A stretch of DNA of 64,000 nt from Cololabis saira (GCF_033807715.1 NC_084599.1:14172625-14236624); one strand, 5' to 3'. Shown: positions 1-14,193, counted from the stretch's first letter. Translations and numbers: made by a program. Notes: generated from the sequence alone by a model not told the origin.

Positions 1-100
1 GTATATATCATAAGTATTATATTAAGTATAATAATATTATTATATAATATTAATATTATAATATTCGTATATAATAATATTATATAATGTCATCTTGTTT
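1..100. repeat. AT-only palindromic low-complexity tract
   Basis: The first 90 or so bases are almost pure A/T, with repeated ATAATATTAT motifs that fold back on themselves. No gene signal is seen. It may be the edge of a longer AT-rich repeat that begins before the window. Confidence 0.6.
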
Positions 101-154
101 CGGCCAGAATAAACGGGAAATAGCGCAGCGGTGCTGCTACTGCTGCTGTGACAC

Positions 155-183
155 GTCACTTCCTCCCAACGGCAGGAAGTGAC
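155..183. repeat. 10-bp perfect hairpin
   Basis: GTCACTTCCT at 155-164 is the exact reverse complement of AGGAAGTGAC at 174-183, with a 9-base loop. It lies just upstream of the inverted-repeat fragment at 203-299 and may belong to the same degenerate element. Confidence 0.5.
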
Positions 184-202
184 TTGTGCGCTCTGAATAG
201 TA

Positions 203-299
203 CGTCCGAATTAATGCACACTACTGATATTTACTCAAAAGTGTGCCGAATTTAAGTATACTTTTTTAGTATATACTGTTTAGTATGGCATTTCGGACG
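203..299. repeat. small inverted-repeat (MITE-like) fragment
   Basis: CGTCCGAA at 203-210 pairs with TTCGGACG at 292-299, and the interior is rich in AGTATA-type motifs. Similar short foldback repeats are dispersed in fish genomes, but no target-site duplication was found, so the class is undetermined. Confidence 0.35.
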
Positions 300-310
300 C
301 ACCAATTACC

Positions 311-2751
311 TTCCAAATACTGCTGACAATGCTCAAAGCCTTTCTCTCTGATTGGCCCCGCATTAAAAAACACCCAACAATTCAAATAACATTTTAGGCT
401 GTTGATTTAAGTTTTTTTTAAACAATTGAATGTCAATTTTGATAATTAGAGTAGATTCTATAATATGATATAGATACATATGGTTTCCTTCAAAATCATA
501 CAGACCTAAGAAATAAATGATTATAGATGTCTGTAATGCCTGTAACCACGGAAAATTACAAATAATAAACTATAAAGGCTAAACAGTTTAAAAGTTCTTG
601 TTTTCATCAGCTGTAATATTTTGGTTTTCCAAAGGAACTTCTCATTTTCTGTTTTTCTTTGCCTAGTTACCAAGCCTTTTGCTAATATTAGAAGATATGA
701 AGATTTGAAAGACTGGATGGACTGCTTGCTGTCACTTATACTGCATGACCTAATTTGATCACCTCGTCATCCATAACATCAGATTGAATGGTGACACCAG
801 AGACCTCTGTAGGTCACACAAGAGTTTCCTTGTGTGTGTTTGTGTGTGAGGCAAAGACCTAGTAACACTAATGCGAGTAACCTGTTATGGAGACGCAAAT
901 AACAGCAGATGAATTAATCAAATTTCTGTGTGTGCTGGTAGGTCAGGTCGGGTGAGGCCAGTGGTGGTGCTGAGAGAGCAGTTTGTTCTGATGTTCCACA
1001 TTCTAGCTCCTGATAGTTTTTTTGATTTTCTAAAACATGTTTTTTCCCCATATGATTCACCTGTCGTGTGCTGGATATTCCCTCTCTGCATCTCAACTTT
1101 CTGACATTGTCATGGGGATTTGCTAGTAAACATGTTGGTTGTCCTGTTGCCCTGCCGACTGAGCAACAAATATTTGGAGCTATGTGGCACCTTCCACCAA
1201 CATTCCAAGATCTGCTGTTTTGGAAAGTTCTCCTGTCAGTCTTCTCTCTCTCTCTCTCCTTGGTCTCCATCCAAGAATCCACTTGCCCTTTTCATTCCCT
1301 CTGTTACCCTTCACTTTCTCCCTCTAGACAAATAGATCATGCCCACTGGTGAAATGAACGTAATAGCAGTAGCTGAGAACAAGTGCTGGTGCCCGACAGC
1401 AGGAGTTCACAGCTGCGATAGTGCTGTAATGTATCTGTGATGTTGAAGGGCCCACACAAGAGAGGACTGATAGCAACATGGCAAGCACAGGTCTTTGAAT
1501 ATCCGTGAAGTTACTTGTGCTAATGTGCCAATGACAGATGAAAAAAAAACCATTAGCAACATTAAGCATTACAGGCACTGACATAAACTAACATCAGTCT
1601 TTCGAGGAACAGCTGACTAGCAAAGGATAAAGTTGACATATGTTGGCAACATTGGATGATGGGCAATCCAATGTTGCAATGTCTCCAAGCAGCCAACGTT
1701 TATGAAGTTATGAACTATTAGCCAGTTGTTTCAGCTTGTTCTTAGATGTATAATCTGAGAATAACAGTAATATTACGATTATATAAACTGTATATGCAAT
1801 ATCAACCATGTTTTTAACTTGGGGAAACTTAAATGTGCAGTATACAGCTGTGAAATACAAAATCCGTAGCCTACTGTATATGGAGTCAGTATATTTATTC
1901 AGTTACTGTGCTCAGCAGCCCTTTAATTATAAGTTAGAAAATGATTCAAGTTCTTCTAATTACAAAGAATAATCCAATAAACGACAAGAGAATACAAACC
2001 GCACAAAGGCAGAACTTGTTTCAAGCCATCATGTTGCTGTTGGGTGCACTCTTGTAAATGTGAGAAAGTAGAACGCTGAGTTTCAGAGCTGGAAGTCTGA
2101 GGTGACAGATAAGAACTTCCCCTAGTTGCTGCTTCGATTTCACTTCGAGTTTTCCTTCCTGTTCTGTTTATGTAAATAAGAATCGGTGATCAGTGGATCT
2201 TTAATTAATCTTTACTTTATTTGGCCAATGGATCACAGGGCGACAGGCAATCAATCATTTGAGCATGAAACATAAAAGTTTTGTCAGGTGGCATCTTAGA
2301 GGACGCCTGCGGGCTTTAATACGTGCAAGGTTGCACACAGTGTGCACAGACACAGGTCAGATCAGTATGAGAAGTCTCACTTTCATGCAGGAGCTGTGCA
2401 ACTGTAGTAATGGACGGCTCTACTGCATGCTAAAGCAAGCCTGGAGCAAGGCAGCTTGGGGAGTCATCCAGATCAACTTAGGCCGTTTGTTCAATTCACC
2501 TTAAGGTTTCATACCCTGATATCACAAGTGTATAATAAATATGTTTTGCCTGAATCTGCACACAACCGTGGTCCAAAAAGTAAGGACTGCTTTTGACATT
2601 TTGACATTTTGGCGTCATATAACTGCTCAGACTGTAGAAATGTTAAAGTCAGTGTTGGTATACAGTATCAGTTTTTCTGTTTTGTTTGAGGTTGATTTTA
2701 AAGGAGGTCATCATATGAGTCTCTGAATAAGCAAATTGGTGAGTAAAAGCA
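311..2751. other. unique AT-rich DNA, no gene recognised
   Basis: Only short frames (under 125 residues) without recognisable domains are present. Minor simple sequence lies at 832-848 (GT-rich) and 1238-1258 (TC-rich). The frames at 914-1282 (minus) and 2259-2504 (plus) have no domain or splice context that I recognise. Confidence 0.5.
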
Positions 2752-3733
2752 AGTGGGGGCAGGGTCGGCGTCATGGGGGGGTCATCTGCGGGCCATGCCC
2801 CCCCAAATGAGTTATTGTGCCCCCCTCCACTCGCCCACAAGCAGGCCAAGCCTTTGTGCCAAACTTTGTATTTCATTGATTACTTATCTTATTGAACGTG
2901 AAATCATCCTTCGTAAATTACATTTAATTAAAACCCTAGCTTATTAATCACAAACCCGGTGTGTCAGTGATCAGCGCAGAGACTGCAGCTTCGCCTGAAT
3001 TATGGTTCCACGTTAAATTGACGGCGTAGGGTCGCGGTGCGGTGTGCGTCGCCGCGTACCTTACGCCGTAGTTTCTGCGTTGGTGTGACGCGGAACCATA
3101 AATCAGCCACCGGGAGCAAGGGGTTGTGGGAGCTGGGTTGATGTTGATCCGCGGACAAAACTTGTTAAGGAGCATCAAACTCTCTCTTATCTACGCGGAA
3201 ATAACACTAAAATATAAAGAAGGCTTCCCAAAGTGTGATCTATGGTGAAATAGGAAAATTAAGATGTGCAACTCTTCTAAAGGTGAGACATTCATTTAAT
3301 TGACTTCATGGCGCCAGCCTTGGCGTTTATTATTACGCAAATGTGGAATGTTTGGGTCTGTCTAATTTCGTCAAATTAAATTTGGAGATTCACCGTTCAC
3401 ATTTTTATGTGTATGCGTTGTATGAGAGAGAGATGGAGAGGGCGAGGGAGGGAGGGAGAGACGTGGCCTGTACATCGTTGTTTTTTGTTTTTTTTTGCAG
3501 TTTGGGTACACAATACACGTGTGTGTGTGTGTATTAAAAAGAGATTTTGCAGTATGTTGTGTAATTGAAACTGGTTTGCTGTGATCGTTGATGGCAAACT
3601 CATATTAAGCATTTACATCATATTGCGTTCTTGAACGGCAGTTTGTGCCCCCCCGCTGGTTATTATGTGCCCCCCCGCTGGTTATTATGTGCCCCCCAAT
3701 TAGATCTGTTCTGCCGCCGACTCTGAGTGGGGG
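2752..3733. mobile_element. non-autonomous hAT element with 8-bp target duplication
   Basis: The element proper is 2760-3725 (966 bp). AGTGGGGG occurs directly before it (2752-2759) and directly after it (3726-3733), the 8-bp target duplication expected for hAT transposition. The ends are short imperfect inverted repeats, CAGGGTCGGCG on the left and CGCCGACTCTG on the right. Just inside both ends are G- or C-runs, and the right end carries a 22-bp unit repeated about 2.4 times (3644-3697). No transposase frame is visible. A GC-rich foldback MITE is nested at 2994-3108. Assignment to hAT follows from the duplication length and the CAG...CTG ends. Confidence 0.8.
2994..3108. mobile_element. 115-bp foldback MITE nested in the hAT element
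   Basis: The termini are CCTGAATTATGGTTCC and its near complement GGAACCATAAATCAGCC, and the interior is CpG-rich and self-complementary (GGCGTAGGGT/ACGCCGTAG). Related copies are at 18186-18265 and 41639-41680. A target duplication could not be defined. The superfamily is unresolved; PIF/Harbinger is one possibility. Confidence 0.6.
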
Positions 3734-4222
3734 TGTCGTGAAGAGATTCATTTCTTACCATATTTCTGGATAAGATGGTGATTTTGCAGCTTATACAACT
3801 GTATATATGTGTATTTGTACAGTGGATAACTGCGGAATGGACTTCCACTATCTCAGCCAATTACAAATCTGTTTACTTGCTACAGTATCGAGAACTCTGG
3901 CCATTAGGAAGCCTTCCTCAATCACTCTTCTTTAGCAGGTAGGCATGTATGAGTTGCCTTGTGCATTTTAGTATTTGCTGTGTGCAGTCGGACTGGTTTT
4001 TCAAAGAGAAATGGAAAAAAAGTTTCAGTCGAAACTGACTCTGTTGTGCATGTACGCACATTCTGTCCATGTTTCACATGCAAACACACACGAGTGGTTG
4101 AGTGAGCAGTTGGATTCCTGCCTGGACTCCTTCTATCTCAGACGGGTTAAGGGCCATGGCTGTTATCGCATTCTACAAGCGTGCATGCACATGCATGTGT
4201 GTGCGTGCGTTATAACCATGTG

Positions 4223-4224
<2 letters not shown>
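3734..4224. other. no gene recognised
   Basis: Unique sequence with a few CATG/TGCA-rich motifs before the GT microsatellite. Nothing supportable was found. Confidence 0.45.

Positions 4225-4318
<94 letters not shown>
4225..4318. repeat. (TG)47 microsatellite
   Basis: An uninterrupted TG dinucleotide run of about 94 bases. The apparent Cys-Val frames that start here are only translations of the repeat. Confidence 0.97.
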
Positions 4319-4319
<1 letters not shown>

Positions 4320-4686
4320 ATGTTTGAGAAAGCACAGGCTGATCCATGGGAATGCTCAAACCCTGTGTTTTGGTTCTGTCAGACAGACCATTACTATGGC
4401 GTCGAAGGTCAGGTGGTCTGCCAGAATGCCCTGATATGCTGTGTTTGAATTAGGTGCACTGGTTTGATGAATAACTTTGCTTGGAAGTTGATGTACACTC
4501 CCTTAGCTCCATGTGGCTTTTGTTATAGTCTCAAGACAAATTTTCACAGAGACTGACCACCCCGGAGGTCCGCTTTTTACAACTTGTGTATGTTTGAACC
4601 AAACTGTTCACTTATAAGCAGCTGTTCGAAACCAGTCACTCCAGCCCATTCCTCTTTTCAGCAAGACAAAAACTACCATCTTATCA

Positions 4687-4736
4687 CCCCCCCCCCCCCC
4701 CCCCCCCCCCAACAAAAAAAAAAAACAAAGAAAAAA
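4687..4736. repeat. C24 homopolymer followed by an A-rich tract
   Basis: Twenty-four consecutive C (4687-4710) are followed by AAC and an A-rich run to about 4736. A C homopolymer of this length is uncommon and is prone to assembly error. Confidence 0.85.
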
Positions 4737-7700
4737 ACTAAACCATTCCTTTATAGAGGGACTGTATAATCTGACTTTGCAGAAACATTTGCTGTCTGTA
4801 ATGTCTCACATGGATGTGCTCATACTGACAGACAATTTATGGATAAAAAAAGGTTTTATCTGTCTGAAAACTAGCTGCAGCCCAATGTCAGCAGGGGTAT
4901 TGCCAAGGGTAAAAATAATATGCCAGCACACTTACTTCAGACGGTTCTGCTAATGTGAACTTGCACTCCAACACAATCTTTAGGATGCAATTTACTGCCA
5001 TATATTCATGTTATTGTAGCCCACAGCATTGCCCCATGGGTAGCTATCTGTGCGTGTGTAGCCCCTTGACAACTGGGAGGGAACAGTCTCGCACTGGCAA
5101 AGGATTTAATGGTTTGTTTTAGTGGCTATACCCTCGTTAAAATAAAAAACAGAAAGAAACTGAATGTACTGTACTGTACATGCTAATTGGTGTAAAAAAG
5201 AGCTGCGATACATCTGTTGCAGCTGCAACTAAGGTAGTTGATGGAGCATTGAACGGCATAAATAAGTAAGATTTACTTTCATCTATATTCTCACCAAAAT
5301 GAAAGTTAAAATCCAGTTTTCAAAATCCATGGCAATCTGATTAAATCAGCTAAAACTAAGCAACACTTTCCTCTTAGGATTACTTTCTGAGAAATACAGT
5401 TTGGGATTGATGGGACCTAGTTTGGTGTTTTTTTGTCATTTGTAGGTGATGTATTGTAGCAAGCAAAAAAGAAAAGTCATGATAATTTTGTGTTTCTTAT
5501 ATTCTTCATCCTAAACAGTTTAATCCATGTGCTTATTTGCAACTGAAGTTGATGCAAAATCACAAGATCTTGTCTGGGAAAGCAGTGTAAATTACCAAAA
5601 GAAAGAGAAGGAGCAACACTTCCTTTACTGCCAAACTGAACCCAATGCAGATGTGAATGAAAAAATTTAAATGAAAAAGTAATAATGCCTCAATTACTGC
5701 ATTAATTTGACCCTGGACTGTATAAAGAATGTACATTTTCTTACAAAAGACAAAAGTTAGATGTTATTAGATCTTTTTCATCTAATGTAACTTCATTAGT
5801 CCTTCACAAACAGAAATGTAAAGGTGGGACTGGTGCACCAATATCTTCCCTTCTTTTTGTATTTAAATGATCCCATGATGTTGTTATTTTGTCTCTATTC
5901 CACCTTCAGAGATAGTATCAGAGCTGAAACAAGAGAGAGAATAGTTCTGGGTAGAAGTTGTATCTGTTCAGCACAGGTCTTCTTGGAACGACTGTATTGC
6001 AGGACCCCAAGCAACGTCCATACTCAGTCCAAAATGCAATTTAAAGACATGAAGGATCCAAATCCATACGTATGTTTCAGCTCTGTGTTAGTAAAGATCT
6101 CCATCCACATTACTATTGTAAACGTGCAGCACCCAGCCCTCCGTGCTCATTGACACGAAGTTGTGAATAAAAACTCCGTTTTAAATAGCCTTTGCAACAG
6201 ATTGTTCTGATATGAGCTCATAATACTTAACAGTATTCTTCTAATTCTATACATTGAATCAAAAATTTAAAAACCACCTTAACCAGCTAATGGTAACATT
6301 TGTGCTGACCACCACAAAGCCACCATTGACTGGTATGAATGACTGGTATTTCTTGACAGGTCGTTATGAATCAGAAAATTCACAGTAAACTGATACCAGT
6401 GAACACGTTGAGATGTTTACAGTCAAAACTATTACTAACTAGCTGCTTATTTTTACTAAAGAGTCTAATACAAAGACAAAAGTTGAAAGCTCTCTTTGCA
6501 CACAAACCTACAGATATTATTCTGTATTATTCTATCTGTCTAGCATTTTAGCAGGATGTTTTAAAAATCAGGTCAGCAATGATGCACATCGTGGGCATCA
6601 GATTCCTCTGTGGTGTCACGGTGTTATTGTAGTTATATTTTCCATTATAAAATGCTTGAAGTGTATGTGACTCTCATAATTTCAGACGTACTGTTTACAA
6701 CTGGAACTCAGTTAACCAAAAACTTGACATTATGAAAAATCAAACACAATTTCTTTAGTTTCAGTGCTAGATGACTTCTTAGAAAAGCTACAGGTATTAG
6801 CTTCATATTTAAACTCGACACTATATTGTTATTTTCATCTCACTCGTTGCCAGAACAGGAGGAGTGTTTAAAATTGCTGCTCAGCTGTTTGTGATCTGTT
6901 TTGTTCAATTTTTAAAATTTTACATTTTATGGACACTAATTGTTCCCACTTTCCCACTTTCTCCAAACCTTCACAACGAGCCTGCACATGACATCGTGAA
7001 CTGTTGGGTGTCAGAGGTTGCAGGTGTATGTTCGTAATGCCACATTTCTCAGCTCTTATTTGTGGACACATTTAAGCACATAGCAGTGAGTAAAATACGC
7101 CTGATTGATAAAATTTACTCTAATTGCAAAATTGTGACATTTCTGTCAAGCTCGAGTTTTTAAATGGTATTTCCAGACTGATGTGCATTCAAATGGGCAG
7201 CGGGGGAAGTCATTTTGATGTAATAGCAACAAATGAGTGGGCTAACTGGCTGCAATTACCCATTGTGCATGTATATGTGTCAGAGTGTGTGAGTCTTTGA
7301 CAGTCCGCTTCAGACACCAGAGATAACACAGCTGTGTCTTATTCCCCTGGGCCTGTGAGTGATTATACAGAATAACCATCTTTTTGTATTACAGCATTTT
7401 CATTAAATATATTTCTCTTGATTTCAAGCTGTAGTTCAGGTTATGTCCTTCAAATGTGCTGTATCTGTCGTGCATGTGTGATGGAGAAATGGAAAGACAG
7501 ATGGAGGTGGAGAGCATGGACAGACGTCACTGTCAGTCGATGTAGGAGCGCTCACCACTCACACACTTTCATTCAGCTCATCACAAACGCCCCGCTGTCT
7601 TTCTCCGTCTGGGCGCCATGCCGGGTAGCAGTGGGCGCGTGACGTGATAGGAGAGTGGGATTCCACTGTTTGCCTTTTGACGCGCGTCCGCCCTCAATCG

Positions 7701-10700
7701 TGATTGTGCGCCTTTGTGTGACGGCGTTGCTGTGTGAGGGGACATGCTTGGATGTGTGTATGTGGTTTGTGCTGAGCAGAGAAGTGAAACCAGCGTTGCC
7801 TCAGAGACAGCTCCACACTTTTCTCTCAAGCAGAATGTGAGAGTCACTGATCGAAAGCTCTCCATGTCACGTACAGGCGCCTCGGAGGCCTGCCGGTTCG
7901 GAGTGTCCTTTGCTCTGTAGCAACAGTTTAGAAAAAGAAAGAACAAAAAGGAATTGGATTTACGAAATATATATTGGCACTAACAATTGGACGTTGCACG
8001 TGAAGCACATAAAAGATTTGAGGAATGCACTGCTCCCCAGGAGGCTAACCTGTTTGAACAATAAACCAATCACAATGGCATCTCACAGCTGCATGGCGGT
8101 TTCAGGCACATCCATGCCAACATATCTGGATTCTTTTGGCTTTGACAGTGTCATTATGGACATCTGCTGGAGGTGATTGATGCTATCTTTTCCGTAACTC
8201 AAGGACAGGTCCCAGTGCAGCATAATTCTGACTTACAAGAGCCACAGGAAGGACCTGCAGTGAAACCACTCAGGCTGCTTCCTCTCTGTGTGCACAGGCT
8301 CTGAAACAGCAGCACCGGGCCAATATCTCCTCCCTTCGCCCGAGGAGGGGTTTTAATAGCGGGCTGCTCAACAGCTTGGGAACATATCGAGGCAATAGTT
8401 TGATGAGCTGTTGACTGATTTATTAGTGACTTTGTTTGTCGTAGCTTTGCAAAAGCTGCTCATGTGTTACATTAACAAGTATTTAAAACATGTGGCTGTT
8501 TTAGTTTGATTCCCAATTCACAAACTTTATTTTTTTTTAGTGTAATGTGGAAGAAAAAAAAATTGAAATAAGGTGCTAATGCAGACACTTGAGTAACATG
8601 CTTGTGCACCTGGAAGCTGTGGCTATTTCCACCTCTACGACACACACGAGCTCTGTTTGTGTGTCAGTCGTGAGCTACTTCCTGAGGTTTTCTTCTGGTC
8701 TGAGAAGTCAGAGGTTATCTGTGAATCCAGCAGCATTAGGCTCACACAGGTCCATGCAGCTGTTTCCGCTCGTGATTATGGATCAGACTCAGTCGCACAC
8801 ACATTTGCACACATGCGGCAGGATTTCTGGAAGGCAACAAAAAGCAACAAATTCTGGCAGGAAAAAGATGAATGAATAACTATTTCTGCAAAGCTGCTTT
8901 ACCCTTTTTTACTAGAAGGATGCTTTTCGTGTGCAGTGTTTTCTCTGGCTTCCCTTTTTCAGTTCAGTGTGACTTTGAGTGACTTTAAAAGGGGCGCGGT
9001 TGTGGTCTGAGTCCAAGGATGGGGACTATCTACTCCTAATGTGTGCGTTTCATCAGTGTATGTGTGTGAATGTGTTTGCTTGAACATCTGCTCCTCGTTG
9101 GCTTTGTTTTTCCTTCTCTTCACGGCTCACCCTCGCTCTGGTTGCTCGACTCCCAGGACATTTTTCTTTAAAAAAAAAAAAAATAAACATACATATATAA
9201 AAAGAGAGAACCAAAATGAGATAAGGAAAAAGTATACGGATGTTATTTCAGCAGCAGGTTTAGGTAAAGTGTAGATGTTTCCATCTAGCCTTCACACCTT
9301 TTCTCCTCTTTACAAGTTGATTTCCCTCACTTTCTTTTATTCCCTAAGTGCTTCTCCTTTGGCTCTGCTCACAGTGTCCACCTTCCTTGTAGCAGCAGAT
9401 GTTTGGTCTGTGTCCAGATGTTTAATATTTATCACTCTCCAGTCACCTCTTTAACAACCCTGGTACAGTAAACATTAGGAAAGGCGTCTTCCCTCCTCTC
9501 CCGCCACGAGAGCAGGCGCGGGGAAATAAATGCTGATATTGTTCAAAGAGTAGGAGGGATACAGAGGAGTGTGGCAGGGAAATACTGTGCCATCTTCACA
9601 TTTACTCGCTTGTTGCTCTTGCAAGGCGATATTTTCCTGTTTGTGAGTTGCACACACGTGCATAATGCCATAGTTCACATGCACGCGCATACACATGCAA
9701 ATTAGGTTTGCACGCATGCATAGTTTCTGTACTGATTTGATTGTGAGATTTCTTTGAATCCCTAACAGGGTGAACTCAACAGCAAAAGAGACCTTTTGCC
9801 ACTCGCGTGCAGCTAGTTTTCAGTTCAGAGAGGAAGTCGTCAGATCTGCTTTTACACTCACTTCAGAAATCACTCTGTTCACTCCTGGCCGACACATCTG
9901 ACTCCCCCTGTTGTATCATATCTCTACAGAAACTGATCTTCTGCTTCACATTTGACACAGGAATTAGAATCTTGTCCCGGCTGCGCTCTCACACGCAGCC
10001 ACGAAAGGAAGCATCACCTTATTAATATTGTGCAAGTCAGCACTGAGGCAACAACAACAAGGCCATAAATAACTCTTTTTGTACTTCACCTGGATTGTCT
10101 TGGCATGATGGTTTGATGGGACAAGAAGAGATCCAAAAGTACATACCGTCACAGAGGCTTTAAGACCTCTGCAAGCTCGTACAAACCTTTTTACACCATT
10201 CACAAATCTGTTTCCACTTTTTTTTTTGCAAGCATTGCTCGAAGTGTAACTGCAGTGGCCTGAAGATTTGTTGGTCAACCACTAAAGCACGAAACATTTC
10301 AATATCAACTGACTGAGCCGCGATAAAATGTTTTTACATGCTGTTTTGATCCTTTGAGATCATTAGAGATCCTCAGTCTTTAAAGGCAGGAGTTATCGCT
10401 CCCAGTGTCTGAAACTCTCTTTATTGTTTTCTGAGAATAGTTAGCTCAATGGTTTGAGCTATGAGTTCATACTGGATGCTCCCTCTTGAAAAGGCTGTGG
10501 TGAAACCTTAAGAGCATTACGCAAATGAATGCCTGTAATGCCCAAATAATTGAAGCAAAGGTGTGAAGAATAGTGAGCCAAAATTCCTCCACATTGATAT
10601 GAGAGACTGATAATATCACACAGAAAACAATTTCCTTAATTTATTGCTGCTCGAGCTGGTGCTATGGCCTACAGGCTCTTAAATCATGGCTTCTAGTTAG

Positions 10701-13260
10701 CTTTTCTCACATTTATTTGTTTTAACTTAGTTTTTCTACAACATGTAGTCATGTAATGGCACAGAGTAATTCATCATGTGTCATTCATGTGTTTTTTCTT
10801 CTTCTTTTTAAATGGTGCCCTGATAATAAAACCTGCGAACAGGAACAGGATGTTCTTCTTGCCTATTTTCTCTCTCCCTTTTTCCTCATTGCTGTCCCTT
10901 CAGGGCATGACATGCCAGTGCTCTACATGTATAAATATGCAAATATTCTCTGAGAGCAACAGTGGCTCTGGATTGTATGAACTCTCCAGTAAAACGTACA
11001 TTTTATTTTCATTAACTCCCCAAGGAAAAGGATAACATAAATCATTTTAACAATGGTCTCAAAACAGTATGCTTGACAGAGTTTGAGTGAAGAGGAGGCT
11101 GCGTTTTCAGGAGACTGTAAAACCCCAGACCAGTCAGTGGACGTGGCAGATTTCTCTGTGTTTTGGACTAAAGTGTTGCAACAAAAACATCTTACCTTAG
11201 ATATCATTGTAACTCCAATAATTAAAAAAAGAAAAGTAATACATGTACGAGGTGTCGCTGTTTTGTTTTCTGGACTTCATCTACCTATTTCTTAAGGTGA
11301 TGATTTCCTTGATTTGTCAGATTCTAAATGGGTTGTCAGAGATTTTCCAAATGTTAATAAAACTTAGCTGGGAAAAAACTGCTTTCTTTCAGGTTTGTCA
11401 GGTGACAAAGTGACATTAAGTCTGTCATAAAATAAGGCAGATGCACATCCAAAGACTCTTTAATTTGAGCAAGATCATTTCTGTTTCTAATTATTTTTCT
11501 GCAATCTGGTCAGTTGTTATTTTTTAACTAGAAAAAGACAGACATATGTAATGAAGCGCAGGCGTCATTCTCATCATCCCTATAGACGCTGTGCATTGTT
11601 ACTGTAGGTACTTTGCAAGGGACGTGAAGTGAGGTGGTTTGGGGTGAGTTGAGTTGAGTTTGCAACATCTCTATATTTTCAGTCATGTGACACGATCAAA
11701 AACAGTAATATTGCACATCTATGACATGCTCAAAAGAGGTGAAAGGGAGGTAGGAGTGAGAGGAGAGGCAGTACCCATAATTGTCATCATGGTGTGATGT
11801 CGTCAAGTCGAGGGTCACACTTTCGTGCCAGTGTCTGGGCTTGCGGTGAAGTTCAGCAACATGAGATGCAGTACTGTCACTCACTGGACTTCCTTTTTAG
11901 TTTTTCTGACTTTCCCACTTTGAGTTCACGGAGGATCCCTTTTTGATGAGGTATGCAATAACTTCTCTTGTTGCACCTGCTAAATCTGAGTCTTTGTGGT
12001 ACATCATGTGACATGTAGATGCAAAAAAAAGGTATTTTAATTGCAGTTTTGAGAAAAAATTCCTTTTCTTCAACAGCCAGAAGAACCAGCTCGTGAGATT
12101 AGCTTGTTCCCTTTGTGCCGTTTCTTTTCCTCTTTTTGCTCTCAGCTCTTTGTCCTCTCTCGGTGCCTCACATCACTTATCCAGGTGATGACATTCATCT
12201 TGTGTGGAGGCTGCTGTGTGTGAGGTCCAGGTGCTTAAATCTTCACTTGTATCCCGCTAGCCTCTGTTGGTCCTCTGACTCGCCAGGCTGAGGATTTGGA
12301 GTCGGCAAGTGAAGCCATCGGATGGAAAACTGCAGCTCCCTCCAACACCGCACATGCTTTGTTCTGAACAAACACTATCCTAAACTTAACTCATACAAAT
12401 TAAGACCCAACCCTTCCTTGTCACTATGTCTTGCTTCTATAAACACAAGGACAACGGACACTTGGGTTTGCCGACTGGACTTGTTTTTGGTAATGGTAAA
12501 AAAAGGGCAGGAAGCAGTGATAGCAAGTGAATGAAAGACATTAAGGACATACCAGCTTATCAGCAAGAGGTATTGTAGGTGCTGTTGCTTCATACCTTTT
12601 TCAAAATTAATATTTAATCCATTTACAGTCACAAAACTTTTACATGGGCACAAATAAGACAATATTCGGGTAACAGTTGTTACATGGATTGCTTTTAGAA
12701 TATCTACATTCAAATTTTAAATATTAAAAAGCATCTGTTGATTAATATCACAATATTTCATCCCTCTATTTAACATCTGGTATTCTTTCTTAAATTCAGA
12801 CCAACATCAAACACAAAGTTGATAGCATTATGACATTACACACCATTACAAGTGTTTTGCTCTGGATTATTTTAAAAGGTTGCAGTGCAGCTTATCTTTG
12901 TGCATTTAAGTGTATAATGTCGGTGGGCAAACTGGTACAACAAGAGGAAGTGGAAAATAAGCTCAGGACTTTATATTAACACTAAAGACTACGAGGTTTT
13001 CAGAGTCAGCTGATGCTGGTCTGTTCAGACTACAAGACTGGCTGTTTTGTTTTCATGAATCCTTTTATAGTTCACATTACAAGATTGGTGTCAGATTTGT
13101 CAGCAACTCATTTGTCTTACTGGTTTGTAAAACCTCTTTTTATCAACAAAACATAATAGCAAGGGAAGCAGAGATTGTCAGAGTTGAAGGTGAGTAAATA
13201 AATCTTTTGTAAAGAAGCAGTAGCTGCTTAATGAATTGTATGTGCTGATGCGCTCGTTTC
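4737..13260. other. 8.5 kb of unique DNA, no gene recognised
   Basis: This stretch has no identifiable transposon or gene. Frames of 60-121 residues occur on both strands, for example 5824-6153 (plus), 7581-7946 (minus) and 12375-12713 (minus). None shows a domain or motif I recognise. Small simple tracts include an A-run near 9172-9183. Distal regulatory sequence cannot be excluded by eye. Confidence 0.45.
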
Positions 13261-13314
13261 CGTTTCTGTCTTCCCTCCATAGTGGTGACCCAATAGTGGT
13301 GTCCCACCCATAGT

Positions 13315-13395
13315 GGTGATGTATTGCTCTGTCATTGGTTGTAGCTCTAAAAGGGATTCCTCTGACAGCTCCAGATATTTGGCTTATCAGTCAGC
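13315..13395 (+). pseudogene. possible THAP-like zinc-finger start, decayed
   Basis: The plus-strand frame from 13318 reads MYCSVIGCSSKRD and then a short Ser-rich stretch. The Cys-x4-Cys spacing right after the initiator resembles the start of THAP domains. The frame does not continue through the Trp and second Cys/His pair of a real THAP domain, so this is at best a remnant and may be chance. Confidence 0.2.
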
Positions 13396-14119
13396 CTCAA
13401 CAAGTTTACACGTCGAACATTTTCTTAAATAATGCAACTATGATTGGAATAATCCAAATGTCTGAATAAGATCATTGTTTACTTCTAATAGGTGGATTAA
13501 AGTTGCTGTTAATTTTCTTTTTCTTCCTCTGTCAGAGGATTTTCTTAATATCAGACTATATTGTCCTTTTAAATGCACCAGGTTTAAGATTAAAACAAAA
13601 AATAAATAAATGAGATGAGCTGTCCAGATGCCAGGCTTTATAGATGAGTTCTGATCAAGCATCTATTAGCTCTCTGACTGGAAACGGTTGGCAGTGACTT
13701 TCTTCCTCACACACCCGCAGTGATGCCAGCAACATGTTTACATCTTCCTCAAACTGAAAGGAGATAAGCCGTAAAAGCTTATTGGAAACAAGTAAACCAT
13801 CATGGTGAGTTCATTTATGGTTGATAAAGAATCGCTGGCCGTCAACAAGAATTTGTGTCAAACATTTGCATTGATAGATAACAGAGATGTTACACACGCG
13901 CACAAACGCACGCATACACACACACCGAACACTGCTCATAAAGTACTGACTCGTGAGTATTCAAGATTCAGCCTTTGTTTTCCCAGCTACCTTTTAGATT
14001 GATTCCCATCAAAAACACACACACTTACACACACATGAATATATTTCTCAGTCAACACTTCTCTCTTATCCAGAATTGTTTAGCAGTATTGTTAAAGAAT
14101 TTAATGCACTTCTTTAACA
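13396..14119. other. no gene recognised
   Basis: AT-rich unique sequence with a few CA-rich stretches (13893-13925 and 14015-14034). No supportable feature was found. Confidence 0.4.
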
Positions 14120-14125
14120 CGTGTG

Positions 14126-14193
<68 letters not shown>

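Noticed and set aside
11083..11295. Acidic plus-strand frame starting MSEEEAAFSGD, possible exon
   Set aside because: No domain recognised and overlapping minus-strand frame of similar length; no convincing splice sites at both sides.
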